DNA from: Nevskia sp.
GTDB lineage: Bacteria; Pseudomonadota; Gammaproteobacteria; Nevskiales; Nevskiaceae
Reading direction: 5' to 3'
Assembly (NCBI GenBank): GCA_019689635.1
Contig: JADGHB010000003.1
Span: forward strand, 53,273 to 117,272
DNA: 64,000 nucleotides
The notes beneath the pieces were generated by a model. That model ran no database searches. It saw only the letters and a program-made list of their open reading frames with translations, and had not been told where the DNA came from. Of this stretch, positions 55,565 to 64,000 are shown piece after piece. The translations under genes and the position numbers were made by a program. How positions within the stretch are numbered: the stretch's first letter is position 1; each line of letters begins with the position of its first letter.

Positions 55565-57262
55565 ATGAAGGGACACGAATCCCGCTCCGGCCGGGAAACC
55601 TGGGAGCGCCTGCGGCGCGAAGTCCGGGTGCTGGCCGCTTCGGAACAGGGCCGCAAAGCAGCCTGGTTTTTCGGCCTGCTCGTCGTCTGCCTCGTGGCGA
55701 GCAACGGCCTCAACGTGGTCAATAGCTACGTCGGCCGCGATTTCATCTCCGCCCTGGCGGACCGCGACGCCAGCCGGTTCATCGCGCAGGCCTGGCGCTA
55801 TGTCGCCGTGTTCGCCCTGTCCACGGTGACGGCCGTCGTCTCGCGCTACCTGGAGGAACGGCTCGGCCTGCTGTGGCGAGAATGGCAGACGCGGCGCCTG
55901 ATCGCGCGCTACCTGGCGCACCGCGCCTACTACCGCATCGAGGAACGGCGCGCGCTGGAAAATCCCGACCAGCGCATCGCCGAGGACGTGCGCAGCTTCA
56001 CCACCACCACGCTGTCGTTCGTGCTGATGACCCTCAACGCCGGGATCACCATCCTCGCCTTCTCCGGCGTGCTGTGGTCGATCAGTCCGCGGTTGTTCCT
56101 CGTCGCGGTGATTTACGCGCTGTGCGGCTCGCTGTTCACCGTACTGCTGGGCCGGCGGCTGGTCGGCCTCAACAACGCTCAGCTCGACCGCGAGGCGGAT
56201 TTCCGCAGCGAACTCCTGTACCTGCGCGAGAACGCCGAGGCGGTGGCGCTGCTGCACCGCGAGGGCCATAGCGAACGCCGGCTGGGTCGGCGCTTCGGCG
56301 AACTGGTGGCCAACATGCGCCGCATCATCGCCGTGCATTTCAAACTGGGCTTCTTCACCAACGGCTACAACTATCTCATCCAGATCATTCCGGCACTGAT
56401 CGTGGCGCCGCTGTATCTGCGCGGCGAGGTCGAGTTCGGCGTGATCACGCAGTCGGCGATGGCCTTTTCTACGCTCATGGGCGCGTTCTCGCTGGCGGTG
56501 ACGCAGTTTGAATCCATCTCCGGCTACGCCGCGGTGGTGTCGCGCCTGAGCCGGCTGGTGGATGCCATCGAGCGTAACGGCGCGCAGGTGCACAGCGCGC
56601 TCGAGCTGCGCGCGGCTGCCGATCGCATCGCCTTCGAGAAGCTCACGCTGTACGGCGAGGAGGACGGGCGGGTGCTGGTGCGGGAACTGTCCGTGACCAT
56701 TCCGCGCGGCACGCGCACGCTGATCGCCGCCCTCTCCGGCCACGCCAAGATCGCCCTGTTCCGCGCGGTGGCGGGCTTGCATACCGAAGGTGCAGGCGCA
56801 ATCCGGCGGCCCGATCCCGACGGCCTGCTGTTCATCCCGGAGCGACCCGCCCTGCCGCACGGCAGTCTGCGCGAGCTCCTGCTCCCCGACGGCGCGGAGC
56901 GCCGCCCGGGCGATGCCGAGATCATGGAAGTCCTCCGCGAGCTGCATCTGGAAGCGCTCGCGGCGCAGGCCGGCGGGCTCGACGCCGAACGCCACTGGAG
57001 CAGCGTGTTTGGCCTGCGCGAGCAGGCTTTGCTGGTGATCGCGCGCATCCTGCTGGCGCGGCCCGCGTTCGTGTTCCTGGACCGCACCAGCCTGGCTTTG
57101 GACGCCGCCGATACCGCGCACGTCCTGGAGCGGCTCACGGCGCGCGGCATCACCTATCTCAAGCTCGGTCGCCCGGACGAGCCGACCGCGTCCTTCGACG
57201 CGGTGCTGGAAATCGCCGGCGACGGAAGCTGGCGCTGGCGGACGCTGGCCAAGGCCGCCTGA
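55565..57262 (+). CDS. ABC transporter, YddA/SbmA-type, with degenerate ATPase domain
   Basis: A 565-residue protein with an N-terminal membrane domain of the ABC_membrane_2 class (helices from about residue 33, then ENPDQRIAEDVRSF, a family hallmark) and a C-terminal ATPase-like domain. The nucleotide site is damaged. The Walker A position reads SGHAKIAL (residues 391-398), with no GKS/T. The signature region reads LREQALLV instead of a LSxGEQQR form, and the Walker B region reads FVFLDRTS with Arg where the catalytic Glu belongs. It may be inactive, or work as a non-ATP-driven relative such as SbmA. The start has no clear ribosome site. Confidence 0.8.
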   Translation: MKGHESRSGRETWERLRREVRVLAASEQGRKAAWFFGLLVVCLVASNGLNVVNSYVGRDFISALADRDASRFIAQAWRYVAVFALSTVTAVVSRYLEERLGLLWREWQTRRLIARYLAHRAYYRIEERRALENPDQRIAEDVRSFTTTTLSFVLMTLNAGITILAFSGVLWSISPRLFLVAVIYALCGSLFTVLLGRRLVGLNNAQLDREADFRSELLYLRENAEAVALLHREGHSERRLGRRFGELVANMRRIIAVHFKLGFFTNGYNYLIQIIPALIVAPLYLRGEVEFGVITQSAMAFSTLMGAFSLAVTQFESISGYAAVVSRLSRLVDAIERNGAQVHSALELRAAADRIAFEKLTLYGEEDGRVLVRELSVTIPRGTRTLIAALSGHAKIALFRAVAGLHTEGAGAIRRPDPDGLLFIPERPALPHGSLRELLLPDGAERRPGDAEIMEVLRELHLEALAAQAGGLDAERHWSSVFGLREQALLVIARILLARPAFVFLDRTSLALDAADTAHVLERLTARGITYLKLGRPDEPTASFDAVLEIAGDGSWRWRTLAKAA

Positions 57263-57375
57263 AGACCCGGCCGGAATCGCACGGCGAGCGCAGATTTCAC
57301 GAATCCCGCGGATAAAGGGCTCGATGCTGAGTTCTTTTCGAGCGGTGAAATCCGTGGAATCCGCGGTCGAATCTT

Positions 57376-60300
57376 TCAGCGCGATACGGCCGAGCCCAAG
57401 GTCACGGCGAGCGCATGCACCCGCCCGTCGGCCGCCAGCGGCAGGCGCAGCATGCCGTCTGCGACGGGCAGCGCCGCGCCGTCGAGCGTCGCGGCGACCA
57501 CCTGCTGCGCGCAGCCATGGGGATTGTTCACCTCGATCGCATAGCGCGTGCCGGTGCGCGGGCAGCGGTACTCGATCGCATAGCCGGGCCAGTCGTCCGG
57601 CACGCAGGGATTCAGCACCAGGGTGTCGCCGCCCTCGATGCGCAGCCCCAGGATCGCCTCCACACCCACGCGCCAGGCGAGCGCGGCCGAGCCGGTGTAC
57701 CAGGTCCAGCCGCCGCGGCCCACATGCGGGCTCGCGCCGTAGACGTCGGCGGCGATCACGTAGGGTTCGACCTGGTAGCGTTCGACTCCGGCGGCATCCC
57801 GCGTGTGCGCGCCGGGACTGAGCAGCCGCAGCAAGTGCGCGGCGCGATGACGCCGGCGCAGCCGCGCGTTGGCCTCCACCAGCCAGCACGCGGCATGGGT
57901 GTACTGGCCACCGTTCTCGCGCACGCCGGCGACGTAGCCCTTGATGTAGCCCGGATCCTCCGGCGCCTGCTCGAAGGGCGGCGTCAGCAGCCGGATCAAC
58001 CCGTGCGCCTCGTCCACCAGTTCCCGGTCCGCCGCGTCCAGCGCCCGCGCCGCGCGCTCGGCGGAGGCCGCGCCGGACAACACCGCCCAGCTCTGCGCCA
58101 GGCCGTCGATGCGGCATTCGGAGGCGCTGTGCGTGCCCAGCGGCGTGCCGTCGTCATAGTAGGCGCGGCGGTACCAGCCGCCGTCCCAACCCGCCTCGTC
58201 CAGCGCCCGGTGCAGCCGCGCACGGTATTCCTCGTAGGCTTGCGCGCGCGCGGCGTCGCCGCGCGCGCGGGCGAGCGGCGCGAAGCGGCCGAGGATGTCG
58301 AACAGGAAAAACCCCAGCCACACGCTTTCGCCGCGGCCGGCGGCGCCGACGCGGTTCATGCCGTCGTTCCAGTCGCAGCGGCCGATCAGGGGCAGGCCAT
58401 GCGCGCCGCGCGTGAGCGCGCGGTCCAGCGCGCGCGCGCAGTGCTCGTAGAAGCTCGCGGTTGCGCCGGGTTCCGCGCGCAGATAACGCTCGTCCTCGCC
58501 CGGCGCCAGTTCCGGGGCGCGCAGGAACGGAACCGTTTCATCGAGCAAGGAACGATCGCCGGTGCGCTCCAGATACTGGAGTGCGACGTAGGGCAGCCAC
58601 AAGAGATCGTCCGAGCAGCGCGTGCGCACGCCGCGCGCCACCGGCGGCGGATGCCACCAGTGCAGCACGTCGCCCGGCTCGAACTGCTGCCGCGCATGCA
58701 GCAGGAGTTGCGCGCGCGTGCGCTGCGGCCACAGCAGGCAGAGATTGCCGGCGTCCTGCAACTGATCGCGGAACCCGTAGGCGCCGCTGGACTGGTAAAA
58801 CGCGGTGCGCCCGAGCAGGCGGCTGGCCAGCGCCTGGTACGGCAGCCAGCCGTTGAGCAGGCGGTCCAGCTCCGGCCACGGCGTGCGCACGCGCAGGCCG
58901 GACAAGGTTTCGTCCCAGAAGCGACGCGTCCGTTCGAACGCTTCCTCGACCGCCGCGGTCTGGCGGTAGCGCGCGACCAGCCGCTTGAGCTCCGTTTCGC
59001 TCGTCGCCTCGCCGAGCACGAAGGTGAAGGTCGCGCTCGCCCCCGCTTCCAGGGAAAAAAGCAACTGGCGCGCGAAGCACGGTTCGGGCCGAGGGGGATC
59101 GGGTTGCGCTCCGCAGCGGCCGTCGAGCGCCGGTCGGCGCAGCGCGGCGGGCGAACGCCGGCTCGCCTGCGCGCCGATGAAGCCACGCCGGTCGCAGCTC
59201 AGCGATTGTTGATCGTCTTGCGCGCCGGCCACGAAACAGAACGCGATACCGTCGGCGAACTCGCCGGCGGCCTCGTTCCTGGCACACAGCACCGCGCCCT
59301 GCCGCCAGGTGCGCAGACGGGCGGGATATTCCGGTCGCGGGCCGAGGACGAGCTGGTGGTAAGCGTAGAGCGACAAGCGTCTTGCACCATCGCCACGATG
59401 ACGCAAGCGCAGCCGCACGAATTTCACCGGATCCTCGGGCGCGACGAACACCGTGACTTCCTGTTCCAGCGCGCGGAACTGCGAAACGAAGCGCGAGTAG
59501 CCGAAGGCATGCGTCACTTCATAAGCCGTCGCCGCCGGCGCGGGCCCGGGCAGCGGCGACCAGAATCGGCCCTCGTCCTCGTCGCGCAGATAGAACGCTT
59601 CGCCGTGCGGATCGGACACCGGATCGTTGTACCAGGGCGTCAGCCGGTTCAACTGGCTGTTGCGGCTCCACGTGTAGCCGGCGCCGGTTTCGCTGACCAG
59701 ACAGCCGCAGCGCTCGTTGGCGAGCACGTTGACCCAGGGCAGCGGTGGAAGCCGCAAGGCGTCGCCCGCCCAGGGCAGACGGATTCGGAAAACGGCGCCG
59801 TTTTCCGAGAAACCGGCTGCGATCGCAGGACTGCAAGAAACCGGGTGCCCGCCCGCGCGGCCAGGCCCAGGTGACGGCGCATCGGATTCCTCGAGCGCAA
59901 GTTGCGCGGCTTGCGCGATGCGCGCGATGACGCTCGTGCGATCCTCCGCGGCGGCCAGCAGAAAATTCACTTCGCGCGCCGCGCCCGGCGCCAGCTCCAC
60001 GACGGCGCGCAGGCTGAAACAGGGATCGAGCACGTTGCCGACCGTGCCGTCCAGCCTCAGCGCCGGATGCGTCGCGTCGCGGCCGCGGCCGAGGAAGCGC
60101 ATCCGGTCGGTCTGCCAGCCGCACACCGGCGCACCCGTGAGCGCATGCGCGAGCCACGGCCAGCGCTCCTCGGGCGCGCGCGGCCGCCGCGCGGCCAGCA
60201 GCACGGGCGGCTGGCCCACCGCCCAGGTCTGCACGAACAGTTTGGAAAACGCCGGATGCGCGAGGTCCGTTTCGCGATGCGCCAGCGCGATTTCGAGATA

Positions 60301-60666
60301 GCTGGTCAGCTCCAGGCGCCGCGGACGGTCGCTGCGGTTGACCAGCCGCAGGGTGCGGCGTTCGAGCCCCGCCGCCGGCAGGCTGACGCACAGGGCGCTC
60401 TCGATCCCGCTCTGTTGCCGCCGCACCACCACGCGCTCGGCGCGGTGCCGCACCTCGATGCGCGCCTGCGCGCTCGCCACGGGCAGCTCGCAGGCCGACC
60501 ACAACTCGCCGCTGTCGCAATCGCGCACATAGACGAAAAACCCCTGCGGCTGGGTCAGCGCGTCGCCGGCCCAGCGGTTGAGCGCCACGCCGCGGTACGA
60601 CGATCCTCCCTCGCCGGATTCGCTCAGCGAGACGCACCAGCCCTCGCATTCGAGCAGGTCGTTCAT
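57376..60666 (-). CDS. GH94/glycosyltransferase-36-type protein, NdvB C-terminal-like
   Basis: A 1096-residue protein resembling the C-terminal part of cyclic beta-1,2-glucan synthase. It has the N-terminal beta-sandwich module, then a second copy near YTWSRNSQLNRLTPWYNDPV, then the (alpha/alpha)6 barrel with SSGAYGFRDQLQDAGNL, HPPPVARGVRTRCSDDLLWLP, GRCDWNDGMNRVG and ENGGQYTHAACW. The Asp of DWNDGMN is the expected general acid. The membrane GT84 synthase half of NdvB is missing. It could be a free beta-glucan phosphorylase or transferase. The ATG overlaps the preceding gene's stop by four bases. Confidence 0.85.
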   Translation of the reverse strand: MNDLLECEGWCVSLSESGEGGSSYRGVALNRWAGDALTQPQGFFVYVRDCDSGELWSACELPVASAQARIEVRHRAERVVVRRQQSGIESALCVSLPAAGLERRTLRLVNRSDRPRRLELTSYLEIALAHRETDLAHPAFSKLFVQTWAVGQPPVLLAARRPRAPEERWPWLAHALTGAPVCGWQTDRMRFLGRGRDATHPALRLDGTVGNVLDPCFSLRAVVELAPGAAREVNFLLAAAEDRTSVIARIAQAAQLALEESDAPSPGPGRAGGHPVSCSPAIAAGFSENGAVFRIRLPWAGDALRLPPLPWVNVLANERCGCLVSETGAGYTWSRNSQLNRLTPWYNDPVSDPHGEAFYLRDEDEGRFWSPLPGPAPAATAYEVTHAFGYSRFVSQFRALEQEVTVFVAPEDPVKFVRLRLRHRGDGARRLSLYAYHQLVLGPRPEYPARLRTWRQGAVLCARNEAAGEFADGIAFCFVAGAQDDQQSLSCDRRGFIGAQASRRSPAALRRPALDGRCGAQPDPPRPEPCFARQLLFSLEAGASATFTFVLGEATSETELKRLVARYRQTAAVEEAFERTRRFWDETLSGLRVRTPWPELDRLLNGWLPYQALASRLLGRTAFYQSSGAYGFRDQLQDAGNLCLLWPQRTRAQLLLHARQQFEPGDVLHWWHPPPVARGVRTRCSDDLLWLPYVALQYLERTGDRSLLDETVPFLRAPELAPGEDERYLRAEPGATASFYEHCARALDRALTRGAHGLPLIGRCDWNDGMNRVGAAGRGESVWLGFFLFDILGRFAPLARARGDAARAQAYEEYRARLHRALDEAGWDGGWYRRAYYDDGTPLGTHSASECRIDGLAQSWAVLSGAASAERAARALDAADRELVDEAHGLIRLLTPPFEQAPEDPGYIKGYVAGVRENGGQYTHAACWLVEANARLRRRHRAAHLLRLLSPGAHTRDAAGVERYQVEPYVIAADVYGASPHVGRGGWTWYTGSAALAWRVGVEAILGLRIEGGDTLVLNPCVPDDWPGYAIEYRCPRTGTRYAIEVNNPHGCAQQVVAATLDGAALPVADGMLRLPLAADGRVHALAVTLGSAVSR

Positions 60667-63632
60667 ACCATCCGCTCGTGGATGATGACCTCCGCCGGCG
60701 CGCCGGGCAGCGTCACGGCGCGCGCGTCGTGCTCGCGCCAGGCCGCGCCGTCCACGGTCACGCCGGCGATCGCCGAGCGCAGCGGCGGCCGCAGGATCAA
60801 CCGCCCGAAAACGCCGGCGGCGATCTCGAACCGCAGGCGGCGCGCGTCGAGCCGGCGCAGCCGGTAGCCCAGCGTGCCAAAGGCGGTGGGCGCCGCGTGC
60901 AGCCGCACGCCCTCGCCGTCCAGCATCGCGGGCGTGAGGCCGGCGGCCAGCACCAGTGCGTCGTCGCGTTCGTAGACGTACAGACTGCGCAGCGCCAGCA
61001 GGTATTCGGCGCCGATCCAGGCGTGCGGCAAGTCGCCGAGGTGGCCCGGCGCGCGCGGATCGCGCCAGGCGATCTCCGGCCACTGGTTCCAGGCGCGCGG
61101 CCGACGCTCGGCGAGAAAATAACGCAGCAAGCGCACCGCCTCCGCGCGCCGGCCCAAACGCACCAATGCGCCGACGATGCGCACCTCGTAGGGCGTATAG
61201 CTCGCCCAGTCAGTCTCGCCGCGGCCTCGCCGGCGCCAGTCGGCAAGGTAGCGATCGAAGGTCTTCTCGAGCGCGGCGCGGTCGAGTCCGGGCGGCACGT
61301 CCAGCAGCGCCAGGGCGTTGGCGGTGGCGGCCGGGTCGAAGTCCGCCCACTCGCGGCTGGCGGGAAGATAGTCGAGACGCTTTTGTTTTCTGATCGCCTC
61401 GATGTCCTGGTACAGGGCCGCGCCAAACTGCGCGGCCAGCGCCAGCCAGCGCCGCGCCTGCGCTTTGCGGCCCAGCGCCGCGGCGAGGAAGGCCGCATCG
61501 CGCAGGCCGCGCAGGGTCCAGAAGCCGTCCCAGTACGAATGCACCGGCTGCGCGGCATAGCCTTCGTGGCTGATCGAGGCCGGCATCAGGCCGTCGCGCT
61601 CGCGCGCCGCTGCGATGTAATGCACCGCGGCCTGCGCGTGCGGCCACAGCGCTTCGAGGAAGGCGGCGTCGCGCGTGAAACGGAAATGATCGGCCAGCAG
61701 GGCGAGAAACTGGCCGTGGCTGTCGTGTTCCACCGTCGGGTCGGCGCCCTCGCGGTCCACGATGCAGGGCACGAAGCCGTCCGCGCGCTGGTGCAGCGCG
61801 TACCAGCGGAGGAAATCGCCGACCTCGCGGGCGCGGCCCATGCGCAGCAAGGCCGCGCCCATCGTCACGCCGTCGCGGATCCAGGCGCGCGTGTAGCGCC
61901 GCGGGCCCGGCTGCAGCGCGGCGCCGTCGCGCAGGGCGAGGATGTGGGCGGCGGCCGTGCGCGCGGCGCGCGCGGCGTCTTCGAGCCAGCCCGGACCGTT
62001 CCAGGGGGCGGGCGCGAGCGCCGCCTCCCAGTCCGCAGCCGGCTCCGCGCAGACGTCCTCGGCGTCCGGGGGCACGCAGACCACGACTTCCGCGGCCTGG
62101 TGCGCTCCCGGCCGCAGCGTGAAGCGCAGCGCGCCGCTAGCGAAGCCGAAAGCATCATGCACCGCCGTGCGCTGCGGCCATTCGCCCTGCGCCAGGCGGA
62201 CCGCAAGCGGGCCTTCGTCGAAGGCCGTCGCGCAGAATGCCGCAGGCGCACCGCGGACCAGGACGCGCGCGCCGTCGTTGACTTGTACGGCACCTTCACG
62301 CCAGACCAGACGATGGATCCGGCTGACGCCACCGAAGCCGCGGAAGCTCTGCCACGGCGGCGTCACCTGAAAGGGCCGCAGCAACACGAACAGATCGGCC
62401 GCGCCCGGCGCGGCGCGTCGGTTCTCGAAGCGATAGGCCACGCGCAAGGCCCGGCCCGCGGTGGCCTCGGCGCGCACGGTCAGCCGCCAGCCGCGCCCCG
62501 ACCAGATCACTGCCGGCAGGGGCATCCACCCGGCGTGCAATTCCTGCTTCGATTTCACGTCGGCCCAGGTGTGGAGTCGCCCGTCGAGCCACAGCATCGG
62601 CTCGAGCGAGAACGAACCGGCGCCGACTTCCACCAGGCCGTCCTCGTTCATCAGCGCGCGCCCACTGCCGTCCGGCGCGCCGACCGGCGTCCACAGGCTT
62701 TGTTCGCGCAGCAGCCAGCGCGGAAAAGCGCCGCGCGGCTCGCGCGCCGCCACCGCGTGCCAGAAACTCTCGATCGAGCGCGAGAACTCGAACGGCGGCA
62801 GCCGCAGCGCGGCACCGGCGCAGGCCTCGCCGAGCTCCAGGCGCAGGCGGCGCACGGCGGCGCGTGACAGATACAGATAGCTGCGCGCCCCGCCGGCGCG
62901 CGCGGCCGCGTACCAGGTCTTCCAGCGGCGGCCGTCGTCCGAAACCCGCACGCGAAAACCGGATGCGGGCGCCGCACCGGCCCATTCGATCACCAGTCCG
63001 TCGAGCTCGCGCGGCTTGCGCCAGTCGAGCTGCACCCAGGGTTGTGCGTCGCCCGCCCGCGGCTTCCAGCCGCGCTCGAGCACGCGGCGCGCCTCGAAAC
63101 CCCGACGCTGGCTGGAAGCCCGTGCGCGTGGCGCGGGCAGGCGACGCTCGACGAGTTCCAGTCCCGCGATCCACACCGTGCCGGCGCCGCCCTCGCCGGC
63201 GACGATGGCGAATTCCAGCGCGCCGATTTCCGTCGGCCTTCCGCCACCCGCCGGACCCCAGGCGAATTCCAGTTCACGGTCCGGAACTTCGATCGTCCGC
63301 CAGCGGCGACCGGCGGGCAGCCGCGGCCAGGTGCGGCGCCAGACGTTACGACCGGAGACATCCACCAATTTCAGCTCCAGCCCGTTGACCGCGCCTTTCG
63401 CGCGCAGCCGGAAACGCAGCGCGTAGAACTCCGGCAACGCGCGGCGCAAGGCGCGGCGCGCGACGACGAAACCGCCGGCGGCCTTGAAGTCGTAGTCCAG
63501 GCGCAGCGCAGCGCCGCGCGTCGTCGCCGCCGCGGAAATTCGCAGCGCGGCCGCCCCGGCGCACACCGGCGACCAGGCACTCGCCGCGGCCGAAAAATCC
63601 GCCGATCGGCGGGCGCGCCGCCCCTTCACCAC
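60663..63632 (-). CDS. discoidin-type domain plus six-hairpin glycosidase-like protein
   Basis: A 989-residue protein. The N-terminal about 280 residues contain sugar-binding-like beta modules, including an F5/8-type segment (GDAQPWVQLDWRKPRELDGLVIEW). The C-terminal half is an (alpha/alpha)6 toroid of glycosidase type with TRAWIRDGVTMGAALLRMGR, PTVEHDSHGQFLALLADHFRF, SHEGYAAQPVHSYWDGFWTLRG and TDWASYTPYEVRI. It is coupled to the GH94-like gene, so the two probably act on the same glucan. No signal peptide is seen, so the site of action is unclear. The start is a GTG overlapping the preceding stop; the exact start is uncertain. Confidence 0.75.
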   Translation of the reverse strand: MVKGRRARRSADFSAAASAWSPVCAGAAALRISAAATTRGAALRLDYDFKAAGGFVVARRALRRALPEFYALRFRLRAKGAVNGLELKLVDVSGRNVWRRTWPRLPAGRRWRTIEVPDRELEFAWGPAGGGRPTEIGALEFAIVAGEGGAGTVWIAGLELVERRLPAPRARASSQRRGFEARRVLERGWKPRAGDAQPWVQLDWRKPRELDGLVIEWAGAAPASGFRVRVSDDGRRWKTWYAAARAGGARSYLYLSRAAVRRLRLELGEACAGAALRLPPFEFSRSIESFWHAVAAREPRGAFPRWLLREQSLWTPVGAPDGSGRALMNEDGLVEVGAGSFSLEPMLWLDGRLHTWADVKSKQELHAGWMPLPAVIWSGRGWRLTVRAEATAGRALRVAYRFENRRAAPGAADLFVLLRPFQVTPPWQSFRGFGGVSRIHRLVWREGAVQVNDGARVLVRGAPAAFCATAFDEGPLAVRLAQGEWPQRTAVHDAFGFASGALRFTLRPGAHQAAEVVVCVPPDAEDVCAEPAADWEAALAPAPWNGPGWLEDAARAARTAAAHILALRDGAALQPGPRRYTRAWIRDGVTMGAALLRMGRAREVGDFLRWYALHQRADGFVPCIVDREGADPTVEHDSHGQFLALLADHFRFTRDAAFLEALWPHAQAAVHYIAAARERDGLMPASISHEGYAAQPVHSYWDGFWTLRGLRDAAFLAAALGRKAQARRWLALAAQFGAALYQDIEAIRKQKRLDYLPASREWADFDPAATANALALLDVPPGLDRAALEKTFDRYLADWRRRGRGETDWASYTPYEVRIVGALVRLGRRAEAVRLLRYFLAERRPRAWNQWPEIAWRDPRAPGHLGDLPHAWIGAEYLLALRSLYVYERDDALVLAAGLTPAMLDGEGVRLHAAPTAFGTLGYRLRRLDARRLRFEIAAGVFGRLILRPPLRSAIAGVTVDGAAWREHDARAVTLPGAPAEVIIHERMV

Positions 63633-63891
63633 CGGTCTCCGTGATGCCCGTCGAACAGTTCCGGCTGCGCGGGCGGTTCTTGCGAGGGATCGCAGAAATT
63701 GGACAGCCCCACACCCACCAGACGGTAGCGTCGATCGACAGCGCCATCGACACGGTCGCGCAGGGCCAGCGCGATCTCCGTCAACTCCGCGCAGGAGGCC
63801 GGGGGCGTGGGCGGCGTCAGACTGCGAGTGAGGATGCGAAACTCGCGCGTCTTGAGCTTGAGCACCACGGTGCGCGGCACGTCCTGACGCC
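63626..63891 (-). pseudogene. DNA polymerase IV (DinB) C-terminal remnant
   Basis: The frame encodes only the little-finger domain of a Y-family polymerase: RTVVLKLKTREFRILTRSLTPP, LRDRVDGAVDRRYRLVGVGLSNF and the clamp-binding-like end QPELFDGHH. The catalytic palm and thumb are absent. Directly upstream (63892) another gene ends, so about 270 residues are missing. It is a decayed or truncated dinB rather than a frameshift within view. It overlaps the start of the next gene. Confidence 0.7.
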
Positions 63892-64000
63892 TTACGCGAA
63901 TACCACCATGCTTTGCCGGCTCAAGGCCACCGCGGAACCGTCGGGCGCCCACAGCGTGCCGGTCTGGCTGGTGTAGCCGTCGGCGGCCGCGACCAGTTGC
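63892..64000 (-). CDS. thioesterase-like protein, last about 35 residues (cut by window edge)
   Basis: The minus strand read inward from the edge gives GYTSQTGTLWAPDGSAVALSRQSMVVFA and then TAA at 63892. This resembles the C-terminus of acyl-CoA thioesterase-superfamily (hot-dog) proteins, where a G-x-LW-x2-DG pattern is followed by A-x-S-x-Q. Only the tail is present, so the assignment is tentative. Confidence 0.5.
   Translation of the reverse strand, partial: QLVAAADGYTSQTGTLWAPDGSAVALSRQSMVVFA

Noticed and set aside
57263..57375. Repeat-like gap between the ABC gene and the GH94-like gene, with GATTTCAC/GTGAAATC and two CCGCGG
   Set aside because: The 8-bp inverted repeat with a long loop is too weak to call an element or terminator without other copies.

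Overview
The window is very G+C-rich proteobacterial chromosome with dense, often overlapping operons. The gene families (CcoG/CcoI/CcoS/SafE-type cbb3 assembly, proteobacterial glucokinase, Acidithiobacillus-type sulfide:quinone oxidoreductase) suggest a beta- or gammaproteobacterium that meets sulfide and low oxygen. The class cannot be fixed from this sequence alone.

Layout. (1) 1-3.9 kb: a minus-strand operon of a persulfide-sensor-like ArsR regulator, a BLH-type phosphatase-fold protein, a DUF2892 protein and an RND efflux adaptor/permease pair. Divergent from it are sqr, trxC, an OsmC-family gene and a TolC-family gene (4-7.6 kb). (2) 7.6-17.6 kb: flavodoxin-fold oxidoreductase and PolX, glutamine-dependent NAD synthetase, Hsp20, ChaB, RtcB/archease, glucokinase, a small inverted-repeat element and a rhomboid protease. 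(3) 17.6-29.7 kb: a glycogen block (glgA, glgB, malQ, GH57, glgC, glgP) with a ribosome hibernation factor and a DksA/TraR-type protein. (4) 29.8-38.9 kb: groEL-ftsH, an MgtA-like ATPase, a CBS protein, a phosphotransferase/kinase fusion and a host-attachment-family protein. (5) 38.8-47.1 kb: the complete cbb3 oxidase operon ccoNOQP, a small gene, ccoG, a small gene, ccoIS and a safE-like gene. (6) 47.2-54.4 kb: bacteriohemerythrin, a DUF6455-like protein, fatty acid desaturase, B12-dependent ribonucleotide reductase, oxygen-independent coproporphyrinogen oxidase and a universal stress protein. (7) 54.4-64 kb: an IS110-family element, a full-length ABC transporter with a degenerate ATPase, two large carbohydrate-active proteins, and remnants at the edge.

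What unites the middle 50 kb is regulation. I count 19 FNR/ANR/FixK-type boxes (TTGAT-N4-ATCAA, seven of them perfect) between 3.97 and 53.8 kb. Most lie in front of genes, and about 14 have a -10-like hexamer ending exactly 34.5 bp from the box centre, which is class II FNR geometry (box at -41.5). None was seen in the first 3.9 kb or the last 10 kb. The controlled genes make a coherent low-oxygen programme: high-affinity respiration, anaerobic heme and deoxynucleotide synthesis, NAD synthesis, glycogen turnover, ribosome hibernation, chaperones/proteases, membrane desaturation and sulfide oxidation.

The most interesting item is a probable undescribed small RNA (about 17764-17846). It starts 41.5 bp from a perfect box, folds into three hairpins with C-rich unpaired segments, and ends in a Rho-independent terminator. 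Also notable are apparently leaderless hemN and nadE transcripts, and three genes (rtcB, a SCO-like fragment, glgC) whose frames are each broken by what looks like one GC dinucleotide unit.
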